Positions 15,868-23,141 of a DNA stretch of 64,000 nt are shown here, piece by piece; position 1 is the first letter of the stretch, and every line of letters begins with the position of its first letter. The stretch comes from Oscillospiraceae bacterium (lineage in GTDB: Bacteria > Bacillota > Clostridia > Oscillospirales > Oscillospiraceae). A program made the position numbers and the translations under genes. The notes below the pieces were generated by a model that saw only the letters and a program-made list of their open reading frames with translations, did not search any database and had not been told where the DNA came from. Location: NCBI GenBank assembly GCA_009777235.1, contig WRMH01000013.1, positions 1 to 64,000 of the forward strand, given 5' to 3'.

Positions 15868-16851
15868 GACTGTTGCGGGGGGTTTGCCCGTTATGTCATA
15901 AACAACGCGGGACACAGACGGAAGCTCCGACGTTATGCGCTCGGAAACGCGACTCAAGAGCTCGTGCGTCAGAGAAACGTAGCCGGCAGTCATAAAATCG
16001 CTTGAAGCGACCGCGCGCAAAGCGATTGTGTAGCCATAAGCCCTGCCGCCGTCGCGCACGCCCACTGTGCGCAGGTCTGTGAGCACCGCAAAATACTGAT
16101 CCGCCCGCTCGCCCGAAGCATCAAGCTCCGTGCGGAAAATAAAGTCGGCCTCGCGCAAAATCTCAAGCCTTTCCTTAGTTACCTCTCCTATGCAGCGCAC
16201 GGCAAGCCCGGGTCCGGGAAAAGGCTGTTTGTTTGTGAGGGCAGCCGGCAAACCGAGCTGCCGCCCAAGAGCGCGAACTTCATTTTTATACAAGATACGC
16301 AGAGGCTCGACAAGACCCTTGAAGCTCATTTTTTCGGGCAAACCGCCGACATTATGGTGGCTCTTGATGATTTTAGTACCTTTAACGCCTTTAGAACCGG
16401 CAGTACCGGATTCAAGCACATCGGGATAGATAGTGCCCTGCGCCAAAAAATCAACGCCGCGTATTTTTGCCGCTTCCTGCTCAAAGACACGGATAAACTC
16501 TTCTCCGATAATCTTGCGCTTTGTTTCCGGGTCGGTGACACCGGAAAGTCTCTTTAGAAATCTCTTTTCCGCGCAAACGCGAACAAAGTTCAAATCGTGA
16601 CCTCTAAAAACAGCTTCTACCTCATCACTTTCATTTTTGCGCATAAGACCCGTATCAACGTAAATACAGTATAATCGCTTAGGAATCGCCTTTGCCAGCA
16701 GAGCGGCGCAAACAGACGAATCCACGCCTCCGGAGAGCGCAAGGAGCACCTTGCCATACCCGACCTGCTCCTTTATTGTGCAAATTGCTTGCTTCTCGTA
16801 AGCCTCTAAATCAAAATCGTTTTCGAGCTTTCTCGCGCCATATATATTCAT
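15856..16851 (-). CDS. guaA: GMP synthase, ATP-pyrophosphatase and dimerisation domains only
   Basis: 331 residues from the ATG at 16851, preceded by AGGGAGG at nine bases; an upstream in-frame extension to 16929 lacks such a site. The ATP-PPase P-loop SGGVDSS is near residues 39-45, followed by YVDTGLMRKNE, GTIYPDVLES, SHHNVGGLPE and the C-terminal GPGLAVRC, SDFMTA and ITGKPPATVEWE of bacterial GuaA. It converts XMP to GMP. The class I glutaminase domain (about 190 residues, Cys-His-Glu) that normally precedes this part is absent, and no such gene is next to it, so the enzyme must use ammonia or a separate GuaAa-like subunit as in archaea. Its 3' end is a mobile-element target. Confidence 0.88.
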   Translation of the reverse strand: MNIYGARKLENDFDLEAYEKQAICTIKEQVGYGKVLLALSGGVDSSVCAALLAKAIPKRLYCIYVDTGLMRKNESDEVEAVFRGHDLNFVRVCAEKRFLKRLSGVTDPETKRKIIGEEFIRVFEQEAAKIRGVDFLAQGTIYPDVLESGTAGSKGVKGTKIIKSHHNVGGLPEKMSFKGLVEPLRILYKNEVRALGRQLGLPAALTNKQPFPGPGLAVRCIGEVTKERLEILREADFIFRTELDASGERADQYFAVLTDLRTVGVRDGGRAYGYTIALRAVASSDFMTAGYVSLTHELLSRVSERITSELPSVSRVVYDITGKPPATVEWE

Positions 16852-16976
16852 AATCAAACGCCTCCCTAAAAGTGTCAAAGATGATATACGCAAAGCCTTT
16901 CGGTGCTTTAAAGCCGCCGATTGAACCATTGTACCAGATAATGCAAAAAAAAAACATAGAGAAATTCATAAAATTC

Positions 16977-17006
16977 TTGACCATATTGTTATTATTATGT
17001 TATAAT
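16977..17006 (+). promoter_or_regulatory. Promoter of the rpmG-secE-nusG-rplK-rplA operon
   Basis: TTGACC (16977-16982), 18-base spacer, TATAAT (17001-17006). The leader of about 120 bases up to rpmG has no recognisable riboswitch. Confidence 0.75.
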
Positions 17007-17130
17007 CCGCATTACCTGTCGGCAGACGGGTTCATTTTTCGCGAGTCAGGCAAATAAAGCGACCCGAAATCTGTCAAATAATTCAGGGAGGCAAGACGTG
17101 TCAAGACACGTATTCTAAGGAGGTGCCGCA

Positions 17131-17280
17131 GTGAGAGTGAAAGTTACCCTCAGATGCAACGAATGTAAACAACGCAACTACAACACCACAAAAAACAAAA
17201 AGAACACACCGGGAAAACTCGAAATGAACAAGTATTGCAGATTTTGCCGCAAACATACTGTTCACGCCGAAACGAAATAG
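17131..17280 (+). CDS. rpmG: 50S ribosomal protein L33
   Basis: 49 residues from a GTG start behind AAGGAGGT (spacing 6). [20 protein letters not shown] and later [16 protein letters not shown] carry two Cys-x2-Cys pairs, the zinc-binding form of L33 (C+ type). It is the first gene of the operon and stands 15 bases before secE, the standard order in Bacillota. It is short and easily missed by ORF callers because of the GTG start. Confidence 0.93.
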   Translation: MRVKVTLRCNECKQRNYNTTKNKKNTPGKLEMNKYCRFCRKHTVHAETK

Positions 17281-17295
17281 CGAGAGGAGAGTAAT

Positions 17296-17592
17296 ATGCA
17301 AAACAACAAGATAGAAAAACTTGATACTCCCGATCACAGCGCGGCAGGCGTGTCAAAAAGCGGCGGAAAACGCAAGATCAAAGGAAAAAACCGTATTTCA
17401 AGATGGTTTCGCGAAATGCGAAGCGAGCTTAAGAAGGTCGTATGGCCAACGCCTAAGCAAACAGTAAACCACACCATTGTAGCTCTGACCGTGATGGCTA
17501 TAGCGGCGGTGGCGATATGGGCGCTCGATTTTGCGAGCGGCGAGATATTTAAAGCAATAGTAGGCATTATCCCAAGTTTAATAAAAGGATAA
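17296..17592 (+). CDS. secE: Preprotein translocase subunit SecE
   Basis: 98 residues. A basic N-terminal tail of about 45 residues is followed by WFREMRSELKKVVWPTPKQT, the conserved amphipathic helix of SecE, and a single membrane helix (TIVALTVMAIAAVAIWAL). It is an essential clamp subunit of the SecYEG channel. GAGAGGAG precedes the ATG. The short C-terminus (FKAIVGIIPSLIKG) is usual for Gram-positive SecE. The N-terminal tail is slightly longer than in Bacillus. Confidence 0.93.
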   Translation: MQNNKIEKLDTPDHSAAGVSKSGGKRKIKGKNRISRWFREMRSELKKVVWPTPKQTVNHTIVALTVMAIAAVAIWALDFASGEIFKAIVGIIPSLIKG

Positions 17593-17612
17593 AGATAGGG
17601 TGGATGTTATAG

Positions 17613-18134
17613 ATGGCAGAAGAAGCGAGATGGTATGTAGTCCATACTTATTCGGGTTATGAAAGCGCTGTCGCCGCAACCATAGAAAAAGCGACAGAAA
17701 ACCGCAAGATGCAAGACCAAATCTTGGAGGTCAAGATTCCGACGGAAACCATTACGGAGATTCACGATTCTCAAACAAAGAAAGTAGAGCGGAAAACATT
17801 TCCGGGCTATGTCCTTATAAAAATGGTCATGAATGATGTAAGCTGGCATCTTGTGCGTAATGTGCGCGGCGTGACCGGATTTGTCGGATCGGCAAACAAA
17901 GCAATACCTTTGACCGAAGACGAGATATATAACCTTGGCATTGACCGTCATGAAATTGTCGTCGGTTTTTCGGAAGGTGACACGGTCAAAGTCATTGACG
18001 GCCCGCTGGAAGGATTTTTTGGCACGGTCGAAGAAATTGAGCGAGACAAACTCAGAGCGCGTGTCATTGTATCTATGTTTGGACGGGAAACGCCCGTTGA
18101 CTTGGACTTTGACCAAATTGACCCTATCGAATAG
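17613..18134 (+). CDS. nusG: Transcription termination/antitermination factor NusG
   Basis: 173 residues. The NGN domain begins ARWYVVHTYSGYESAVAATI and contains KTFPGYVLIKMVMND and VRGVTGFVG; the C-terminal KOW domain has GDTVKVIDGPLEGFFGTVEEIER, ending PVDLDFDQIDPIE. NusG binds RNA polymerase and modulates pausing and Rho/ribosome coupling. It lies 20 bases after secE with AGGGTGG before the ATG. Confidence 0.94.
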   Translation: MAEEARWYVVHTYSGYESAVAATIEKATENRKMQDQILEVKIPTETITEIHDSQTKKVERKTFPGYVLIKMVMNDVSWHLVRNVRGVTGFVGSANKAIPLTEDEIYNLGIDRHEIVVGFSEGDTVKVIDGPLEGFFGTVEEIERDKLRARVIVSMFGRETPVDLDFDQIDPIE

Positions 18135-18308
18135 CGTCAAACGGTTTCGGAATGGATTTGCCGAAACATAAAAGGTTCGCCGGAGAGCGAAAATATCCGC
18201 AAAGCTCAAGGAGCATTTTTGGCGAGAAAAATTTACCCAAGTGGGAGGGGCGAAATCTTTTAACGCTCCGTCAAAATCACCACATTTACTATAGGAGGTG
18301 CACATTAA
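18135..18308 (+). other. nusG-rplK intergenic leader with hairpin
   Basis: 174 bases without a gene. GTTTCGG (18144-18150) pairs with CCGAAAC (18161-18167). An L1-type autoregulatory mRNA site would be expected near the rplK start but cannot be assigned with confidence. AGGAGGTG precedes rplK. Confidence 0.35.
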
Positions 18309-18737
18309 GTGGCACAGAAAGTAATCGGAGAAATCAAACTGCAAATACCTGCCGGCAAAGCAACGCCGGCGCCGCCTGTAGGACCGGCGCTCGGTCAGCA
18401 TGGCGTAAACATCGGGCAATTCACGAAGGATTTTAACGAGCGCACAAAAAATGACGAAGGTCTTATAATCCCCGTAGTCGTCACGGTCTATGCCGACCGC
18501 AGCTTTTCCTTTATCACAAAAACACCGCCCGCGGCGGTACTCTTAAAAAAGGCGTGCAATTTAGAAAAAGCCTCGGGAAACTCCGTCGCCACAAAAGTCG
18601 CGACAATATCAAAAGAAGAACTGCGCAAAATAGCGGAACTCAAGATGCAAGACCTCAACGCGGCGAACATTGATGCCGCAATGAGCATGATAGCCGGAAC
18701 GGCGCGCTCTATGGGCATCACGGTAGCGGAGGGTTAA
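18309..18737 (+). CDS. rplK: 50S ribosomal protein L11
   Basis: 142 residues from a GTG start. [20 protein letters not shown] at the N-terminus with the [17 protein letters not shown] signature, then [15 protein letters not shown], and the RNA-binding C-terminal domain ending MGITVAEG. L11 binds the GTPase-associated centre of 23S rRNA. GGAGGTG is eight bases from the GTG; three bases separate it from rplA. Confidence 0.95.
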   Translation: MAQKVIGEIKLQIPAGKATPAPPVGPALGQHGVNIGQFTKDFNERTKNDEGLIIPVVVTVYADRSFSFITKTPPAAVLLKKACNLEKASGNSVATKVATISKEELRKIAELKMQDLNAANIDAAMSMIAGTARSMGITVAEG

Positions 18738-18740
18738 GAT

Positions 18741-19433
18741 ATGTTTAGAGGAAAAAATTACAAAGAGAGCGCAAAGCTCGTTGACAGAACCATAATGTAC
18801 GACCCTGCAGATGCTTTTGACCTTGTGATAAAGGCATCTAAAGCGAAATTTGACGAGACCGTCGAACTGCACATAAAGCTCGGCGTTGACTCACGCCATG
18901 CGGATCAACAGGTGCGCGGAGCTATCGTACTGCCCAACGGCACGGGCAAAACCGCCAGAGTGCTCGTTTTCTGCAAGGAAGAACGCGTCAAGGAAGCGCT
19001 CGATGCAAACGCCGACTTTGCGGGCGGACAGGACTTGGCCGACCGTATAGTAAATGAAAACTTCTTTGATTATGATGTTGTCGTCGCGACACCGGATATG
19101 ATGGGCATCGTCGGGCGTCTGGGTAAGATACTCGGTCCGAAAGGTCTTATGCCAACACCAAAAGCCGGAACAGTAACAGCAAACATTGAACAGGCAATCG
19201 ATGAAATCAAGGCCGGTAAGATTGAATATCGCCTCGATAAGACCAACATAATCCACTGCCCGATAGGTAAGGTTTCATTCGGTACGGAAAAATTGGTTGA
19301 GAACTATCAGGCTTTGCTCGATGCCGTCATAAAGGCAAAACCGGCCGCGGCAAAAGGGCAATACATCAAAAGCTGCGTGACAGCTTCAACTATGGGTCCG
19401 GGAGTAAAAATAAACGCGCTAAAACTTGCTTAG
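18741..19433 (+). CDS. rplA: 50S ribosomal protein L1
   Basis: 230 residues. Contains [65 protein letters not shown] and [12 protein letters not shown], all standard L1 blocks. L1 forms the mobile stalk of the 50S subunit and usually represses its own operon. Here the operon ends after rplA: a large hairpin follows and rplJ-rplL are not in the window, unlike the order in most Bacillota. Confidence 0.95.
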   Translation: MFRGKNYKESAKLVDRTIMYDPADAFDLVIKASKAKFDETVELHIKLGVDSRHADQQVRGAIVLPNGTGKTARVLVFCKEERVKEALDANADFAGGQDLADRIVNENFFDYDVVVATPDMMGIVGRLGKILGPKGLMPTPKAGTVTANIEQAIDEIKAGKIEYRLDKTNIIHCPIGKVSFGTEKLVENYQALLDAVIKAKPAAAKGQYIKSCVTASTMGPGVKINALKLA

Positions 19434-19497
19434 AGAAAATCTTGCCGTAAAAGTAAGAAATCTCGACGCAAAATAAAAGAACCTCACGCAAAGACAA

Positions 19498-19538
19498 GGG
19501 GCTGTGCCGCACGATTTCGCATCGTGGACGGCAGCCCC
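19498..19538 (+). terminator. Terminator of the ribosomal operon
   Basis: GGGGCTG pairs with CAGCCCC, and an inner CACGAT/ATCGTG stem closes on a short loop. The stem is followed by TTTC. It lies about 65 bases after rplA. Confidence 0.65.
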
Positions 19539-19564
19539 TTTCAAATCGCCGCAAATCAAGCGTT

Positions 19565-20230
19565 TCAGACCAATTGCTGCTCATTGACAATAAGTTTAAA
19601 CTCAAGGCTCAGCCGCTCGGCCGCTTTTCTGCACATTATCATGCGGCCAAGAAATATCTCAAAATAATCCATTACCGACCCATACTTGGTATCAACGGTC
19701 AGTTTTAGTTTAACGAGCGTTTTATCTTCATTGATTTTGAGCAAGGATTTCCTTACGGAGTAATTTACTCTGTCATGTATGTCAAAATTGGACAATTCCG
19801 TGTTTCTCACACGTGTACGCCGAACGTCGGATTTGTCGGCCAAAATAAGCGCGGCGCATACGTGGTTTACCGGCACTCCGGTTTTTTCATCATGATTGCC
19901 TATGGCGGTTGTTATCGTGGCTATCTCGCTTGCTTCAAAACCCTGCTGTTCTAACAGGCGAAAAGCCATGACTGCCCCCGTATGAGCGTGATCCGCCCTG
20001 TTCACAAGGTTGCCTATATCGTGCAAATATCCCGCTATCATAGCCAGCTCAATATCACGCTCGGGATATTCAAGCGTTTTGAGGATATATCCGGCATCTT
20101 CGGCTGTTCTCGTCACATGGGGAAAACTGTGCTCGGTATATCCGAGCGCGCTCAGTGACTGATCGGCTTTATCAATATATGTCCGTATGCCGTCATTTTT
20201 CTTAATGTCTTCAAATGTAAGCACCCACAT
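19565..20230 (-). CDS. HD-domain phosphohydrolase
   Basis: About 221 residues. EHSFPHVTRTAEDAGYIL, then AMIAGYLHDIGNLVNRADHAHTGAVMAF and GNHDEKTG give the H...HD...H...D metal ligands of an HD hydrolase. The C-terminal half (VRKSLLKINEDKTLVKLKL, LSLEFKLIVNEQQLV) resembles HD proteins of unknown substrate often annotated as phosphohydrolases. The ATG at 20230 follows AGGAG closely; a GTG three bases upstream is an alternative. It converges with rplA across a terminator, and no operon partner is present. Confidence 0.8.
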   Translation of the reverse strand: MWVLTFEDIKKNDGIRTYIDKADQSLSALGYTEHSFPHVTRTAEDAGYILKTLEYPERDIELAMIAGYLHDIGNLVNRADHAHTGAVMAFRLLEQQGFEASEIATITTAIGNHDEKTGVPVNHVCAALILADKSDVRRTRVRNTELSNFDIHDRVNYSVRKSLLKINEDKTLVKLKLTVDTKYGSVMDYFEIFLGRMIMCRKAAERLSLEFKLIVNEQQLV

Positions 20231-20250
20231 CACTCTCCTTTATGGACGAT

Positions 20251-20256
20251 ATTATA
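20251..20256 (-). promoter_or_regulatory. Extended -10 element of the HD gene
   Basis: On the minus strand TGATATAAT (TG-N-TATAAT) precedes the HD gene start by about 20 bases; no good -35 box is visible, which is usual for extended -10 promoters. Confidence 0.4.
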
Positions 20257-20308
20257 TCATGTTTGAGAGAAATATGCGGAAATATGTGTAAATATAGACG
20301 TAAAAGTA

Positions 20309-20337
20309 TTGCAAAGGGCTGTAACGTATGTTACAAT
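20309..20337 (+). promoter_or_regulatory. Promoter of the tRNA cluster
   Basis: TTGCAA (20309-20314), 17-base spacer, TACAAT (20332-20337); predicted start is about 30 bases before tRNA-His. Confidence 0.6.
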
Positions 20338-20376
20338 TTGCGGGCTTATACATTGTTTTGCTTATAAATTGGTCAT

Positions 20377-20454
20377 GGTGAGTATAGCTCAGTTGGTTAG
20401 AGCACCGGATTGTGGTTCCGGGGGTCGTGGGTTCGAGTCCCATTACTCACCCCA
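20377..20454 (+). tRNA. tRNA-His (GTG anticodon)
   Basis: The cloverleaf has acceptor GTGAGTA/TACTCAC preceded by the G-1 typical of tRNA-His, D arm AGCTCAGTTGGTTAGAGC, anticodon stem CCGGA/TCCGG with loop TTGTGGT, T arm GTGGGTTCGAGTCCCAT, and an encoded CCA. Confidence 0.96.
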
Positions 20455-20496
20455 CAAAATTGATTATGCCGCGGGGCATAACGTCAATATGCAAAA

Positions 20497-20571
20497 TGGG
20501 CTGTCGCCAAGCGGTAAGGCACCAGACTTTGACTCTGGCATTCGTTGGTTCAAATCCAGCCAGCCCAGCCA
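20497..20571 (+). tRNA. tRNA-Gln (TTG anticodon)
   Basis: Acceptor TGGGCTG/CAGCCCA, D arm CGCCAAGCGGTAAGGC, anticodon stem CCAGA/TCTGG with loop CTTTGAC, T arm with GGTTCAAATCC, and an encoded CCA. The tRNA is relevant to the odd GatCAB locus at the end of the window, since organisms with GatCAB often charge this tRNA with glutamate first. Confidence 0.95.
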
Positions 20572-20709
20572 CCTTGATTGCTGTCCGAACACGCTTGCGG
20601 CACTCACGTTTGAGGTACTCACGCTGCCCGGCTTGCCGCGTCGCGCCGTCAGGTCACATCACACAGACCTTGATTTATCATTGACACAGATGTATCGCCG
20701 TGTTAAAAT

Positions 20710-20743
20710 TCTCCGAGTGAAATCTCCGAGTGAAATCTCCGAG
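20710..20743 (+). repeat. 13-bp tandem repeat (2.6 copies)
   Basis: TCTCCGAGTGAAA occurs twice in a row at 20710-20735 and again in part to 20743, between tRNA-Gln and tRNA-Lys. No other feature is seen in this 200-base gap. Confidence 0.6.
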
Positions 20744-20772
20744 AGTTTGTAAAAACATCTCATAAATATCAA

Positions 20773-20848
20773 GACCCGTTAGCTCAGTCGGTAGAGCACA
20801 TGCCTTTTAAGCCTGGGGTCCCGCGTTCGAGTCGCGGACGGGTCACCA
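20773..20848 (+). tRNA. tRNA-Lys (TTT anticodon)
   Basis: Acceptor GACCCGT/ACGGGTC, D arm AGCTCAGTCGGTAGAGC, anticodon loop CTTTTAA, T arm CCGCGTTCGAGTCGCGG and an encoded CCA. The anticodon stem CATGC/GCCTG has one T-C mismatch at 29:41, which is tolerable but unusual. Confidence 0.93.
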
Positions 20849-20861
20849 AGACAAACAATCC

Positions 20862-20900
20862 GAACGCCCGCTGATGAGTACATCCATCGGCAGGGCGTTC
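20862..20900. terminator. Hairpin between tRNA-Lys and the convergent ycaQ-like gene
   Basis: GAACGCCC (20862-20869) pairs with GGGCGTTC (20893-20900), with further pairing inside. There is no T-run on either side, so it may act as a weak bidirectional terminator. Confidence 0.45.
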
Positions 20901-20934
20901 ACCCGTTGCTTCCCGCCACTATCCGTTTGTGCGG

Positions 20935-22134
20935 CTAATTTCGTATGATCATGCCTACGCTTTCATGAACGCCGCCGCTTTTATCAAAGCATAGCGCAAA
21001 ACGCTCCATTTCGCGCAAAACAAGGTCAACTAAATTGCTCGTGACGGAAACATCTTTTTCCCACCACCAATTTTTTATGCGTATATGCGTTTTTGACTTT
21101 TCGGGTTCAAACCGGGCAATAAAACGATTACCGCAAAGAACAGGAAGCACATAATAGCCGTATTTTCTTTTTGCGGCGGGAACATAAACTTCCCACGTAT
21201 AGTTAAAGCCGAATATTTTCGACACCATATCACGATCCCATAATGAGTTATCCAAAGGCGCGAGGAAACGCACACCTTCCGGTAAAGCCGTAGGCTTTGC
21301 GTCAAATAAATACATATCCTTACATCTGACGTAAAATTTTTCCGATATGCCCTCAATCTCGACGCACTCAACCGATTTTTCTTCAATATATTCATCGAAA
21401 ATACGCTGCCGCAGAGTTTTGTTCCCCATAAGGGTTGCAAGCCAAGCTCCGCCATTCTTGTTCCAAAGCATACCCACGCTCCCGAGCCGCCTGTAAACAT
21501 ACCATTTTTTAAAATCATATTCCGTCTTAAAAGGATTAGCTTGGGTTAAAAGCCGAGCGGGAAGCAGGTTTTCAATAAGGTCATAAACCTTATTGACGTT
21601 TATTTTATTTGCCACGCCGACTTTTCCGGCGTGAAACAGATAATCCAAAGCAGCGCTTGATAAATTTCTGTGACCCCAGCGCCCTGAATTTGCGGAGCCG
21701 AGCGGTATTTGGCGAGGGAGCATTGCGCCGTTTTCGGCAAGAGCTTTCAAAACAGTGTCCAAGTAAAGCAACGCGTCTTCGGATTTTCTATGCGAAAGCG
21801 TACAGATAGCGTCGGAGCTTCTTTTTTCGCGGACAAAATGAAAATGCGCCCAATCTTCCGCCGGATAAATAGACATCATTTTGTCCCAGCCGTCAATTAA
21901 AAGCCGGTCTTTGTAAAGAAGCTGTTCGAGCATTTCGGGTCTAAAATCAAATATTCGGGATTGCAAAACAAGGTCGGCATTTCGCGCAACAATATTCAAA
22001 GGATCGTACTGTATACAACCCACCTTGCCGATATAATCAAGAATACCGCCCATGCCCGAGAGAGGTTTCAAACAATCAAGGCTTTGATAACGAATGATGA
22101 AATTGCACGCATCTTCTTTGGATATTCTGAGCAT
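20935..22134 (-). CDS. YcaQ/AlkX-family winged-helix DNA glycosylase
   Basis: 399 residues of the HTH_42 family. GCIQYDPLNIVARNADLVLQ contains the Q-x-D catalytic motif (QYD at about 41-43) of YcaQ/AlkX glycosylases, which unhook interstrand crosslinks and alkylated purines. RFLAPLDNSLWDRDMV and GYYVLPVLCGNRFIARFEPE are further family signatures, near residues 290 and 325. The fold is three tandem winged helices on DNA. It is a single gene, 29 bases downstream of the lytic transglycosylase on the same strand. Confidence 0.85.
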   Translation of the reverse strand: MLRISKEDACNFIIRYQSLDCLKPLSGMGGILDYIGKVGCIQYDPLNIVARNADLVLQSRIFDFRPEMLEQLLYKDRLLIDGWDKMMSIYPAEDWAHFHFVREKRSSDAICTLSHRKSEDALLYLDTVLKALAENGAMLPRQIPLGSANSGRWGHRNLSSAALDYLFHAGKVGVANKINVNKVYDLIENLLPARLLTQANPFKTEYDFKKWYVYRRLGSVGMLWNKNGGAWLATLMGNKTLRQRIFDEYIEEKSVECVEIEGISEKFYVRCKDMYLFDAKPTALPEGVRFLAPLDNSLWDRDMVSKIFGFNYTWEVYVPAAKRKYGYYVLPVLCGNRFIARFEPEKSKTHIRIKNWWWEKDVSVTSNLVDLVLREMERFALCFDKSGGVHESVGMIIRN

Positions 22135-22163
22135 TAAATCCGCCTCATTGTCTTTTTAGTATC

Positions 22164-23030
22164 TTAATTTTCAGCATCTCCCGATAAGCCCATTTGCAGC
22201 TTTATGCTTTTTAGGTAGAGCATTTGCGAAAGGGCATTGTTAAAATTGAACGAACTTTTGGACTTGCTCTTACTTATCAAACCATCCGCATCGAAACCGT
22301 CGTATGTGGTCATGGAAGCCGATATTTCACTGCCCAAGTAACTGAGCACTTTTGGTACATAAGCCTGAGTTTCCTTAAACGGAGGTATTCCGCCGTGTTT
22401 TTCCACCGCAGGCCAGCCCGCGTTATATCCGGCAAGAGCAAGCCGGACATCTCCGCCGAATCTATTTAATAAGTCTTTCAGATACTTTGCTCCGCCCGCT
22501 ATGTTCTGCTCGGGATCATAAGGGTCATCAACTCCGAGAAACTTTGCGCTGCCGGGCATGAGTTGCATAATGCCCATTGCGCCGTTTTTTGAAGTCGCGT
22601 CGGCTTTAAAATTTGATTCTACTTTTGCTACCGCTTTCAGCAGGCTTGGCGAGACGTTATACGTGCGTCCGGCTTCTTCAAAAATGGCGTCAAGATCAAC
22701 GCTTCCACTGCTGATGGAGCGCGGTTTAAATATGTTTGAAAAGACCGATGAACCCATGGGGTTATGAACGTCGGTCCTTGTCAAACCATCAAAAAACGTG
22801 TTGTCAGTTGCATAATGTACAGAGTCAATAGCCATCAATTTCCCGATTCTGTTTCTAATTTCGGCTCGATTTAAACTGTAAGCCCGGGAATCGCTGTTGC
22901 AGGTAACTGAGTCGGAGTTATTACTCCTGTCGTCTTTCCGGCGAAAACCTGTATAGTACAAGTTTTTTGTGAATTCCCTTATGTATATATCTTCGGATAT
23001 TTCCGCAAATACTTTAGCCGTTTCTGACAA
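22164..23030 (-). CDS. Lytic transglycosylase (SLT domain)
   Basis: The C-terminal ~130 residues form a soluble-lytic-transglycosylase domain: [18 protein letters not shown] with the catalytic glutamate, [38 protein letters not shown] and ALAGYNAG. It cleaves the glycan strand of peptidoglycan to 1,6-anhydro ends. No signal peptide is visible, so export may be non-classical. The frame opens at a TTG (23030) without a ribosome site; an ATG at 22835 ([12 protein letters not shown]) has GGGA five bases upstream and may be the true start, giving about 223 residues. It is divergent from gdpP. Confidence 0.82.
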   Translation of the reverse strand: MSETAKVFAEISEDIYIREFTKNLYYTGFRRKDDRSNNSDSVTCNSDSRAYSLNRAEIRNRIGKLMAIDSVHYATDNTFFDGLTRTDVHNPMGSSVFSNIFKPRSISSGSVDLDAIFEEAGRTYNVSPSLLKAVAKVESNFKADATSKNGAMGIMQLMPGSAKFLGVDDPYDPEQNIAGGAKYLKDLLNRFGGDVRLALAGYNAGWPAVEKHGGIPPFKETQAYVPKVLSYLGSEISASMTTYDGFDADGLISKSKSKSSFNFNNALSQMLYLKSIKLQMGLSGDAEN

Positions 23031-23064
23031 CGAAAAATGTAATTACAGATACCCATTACATCGC

Positions 23065-23093
23065 TTGACATTGCATAAGCAAATAATTATAAT
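23065..23093 (+). promoter_or_regulatory. Consensus promoter of gdpP
   Basis: TTGACA (23065-23070), 17-base spacer, TATAAT (23088-23093): a perfect sigma-70/sigma-A promoter. Transcription would begin at about 23100, after the first in-frame ATG (23097), so translation must start at 23142. Confidence 0.85.
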
Positions 23094-23141
23094 CATATGA
23101 AGAAACTGCCGCAAAATGAACAGCGAAAGGTTAATGTGACG

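Noticed and set aside
16860-16976. Purine riboswitch upstream of guaA
   Set aside because: I looked for the conserved loop-loop and three-way junction sequences and found none; only an AT-rich region with a ribosome site.
19434-19564. L10 leader RNA after rplA
   Set aside because: The hairpin could suggest it, but no rplJ follows and the next gene is on the opposite strand; a terminator explains it better.
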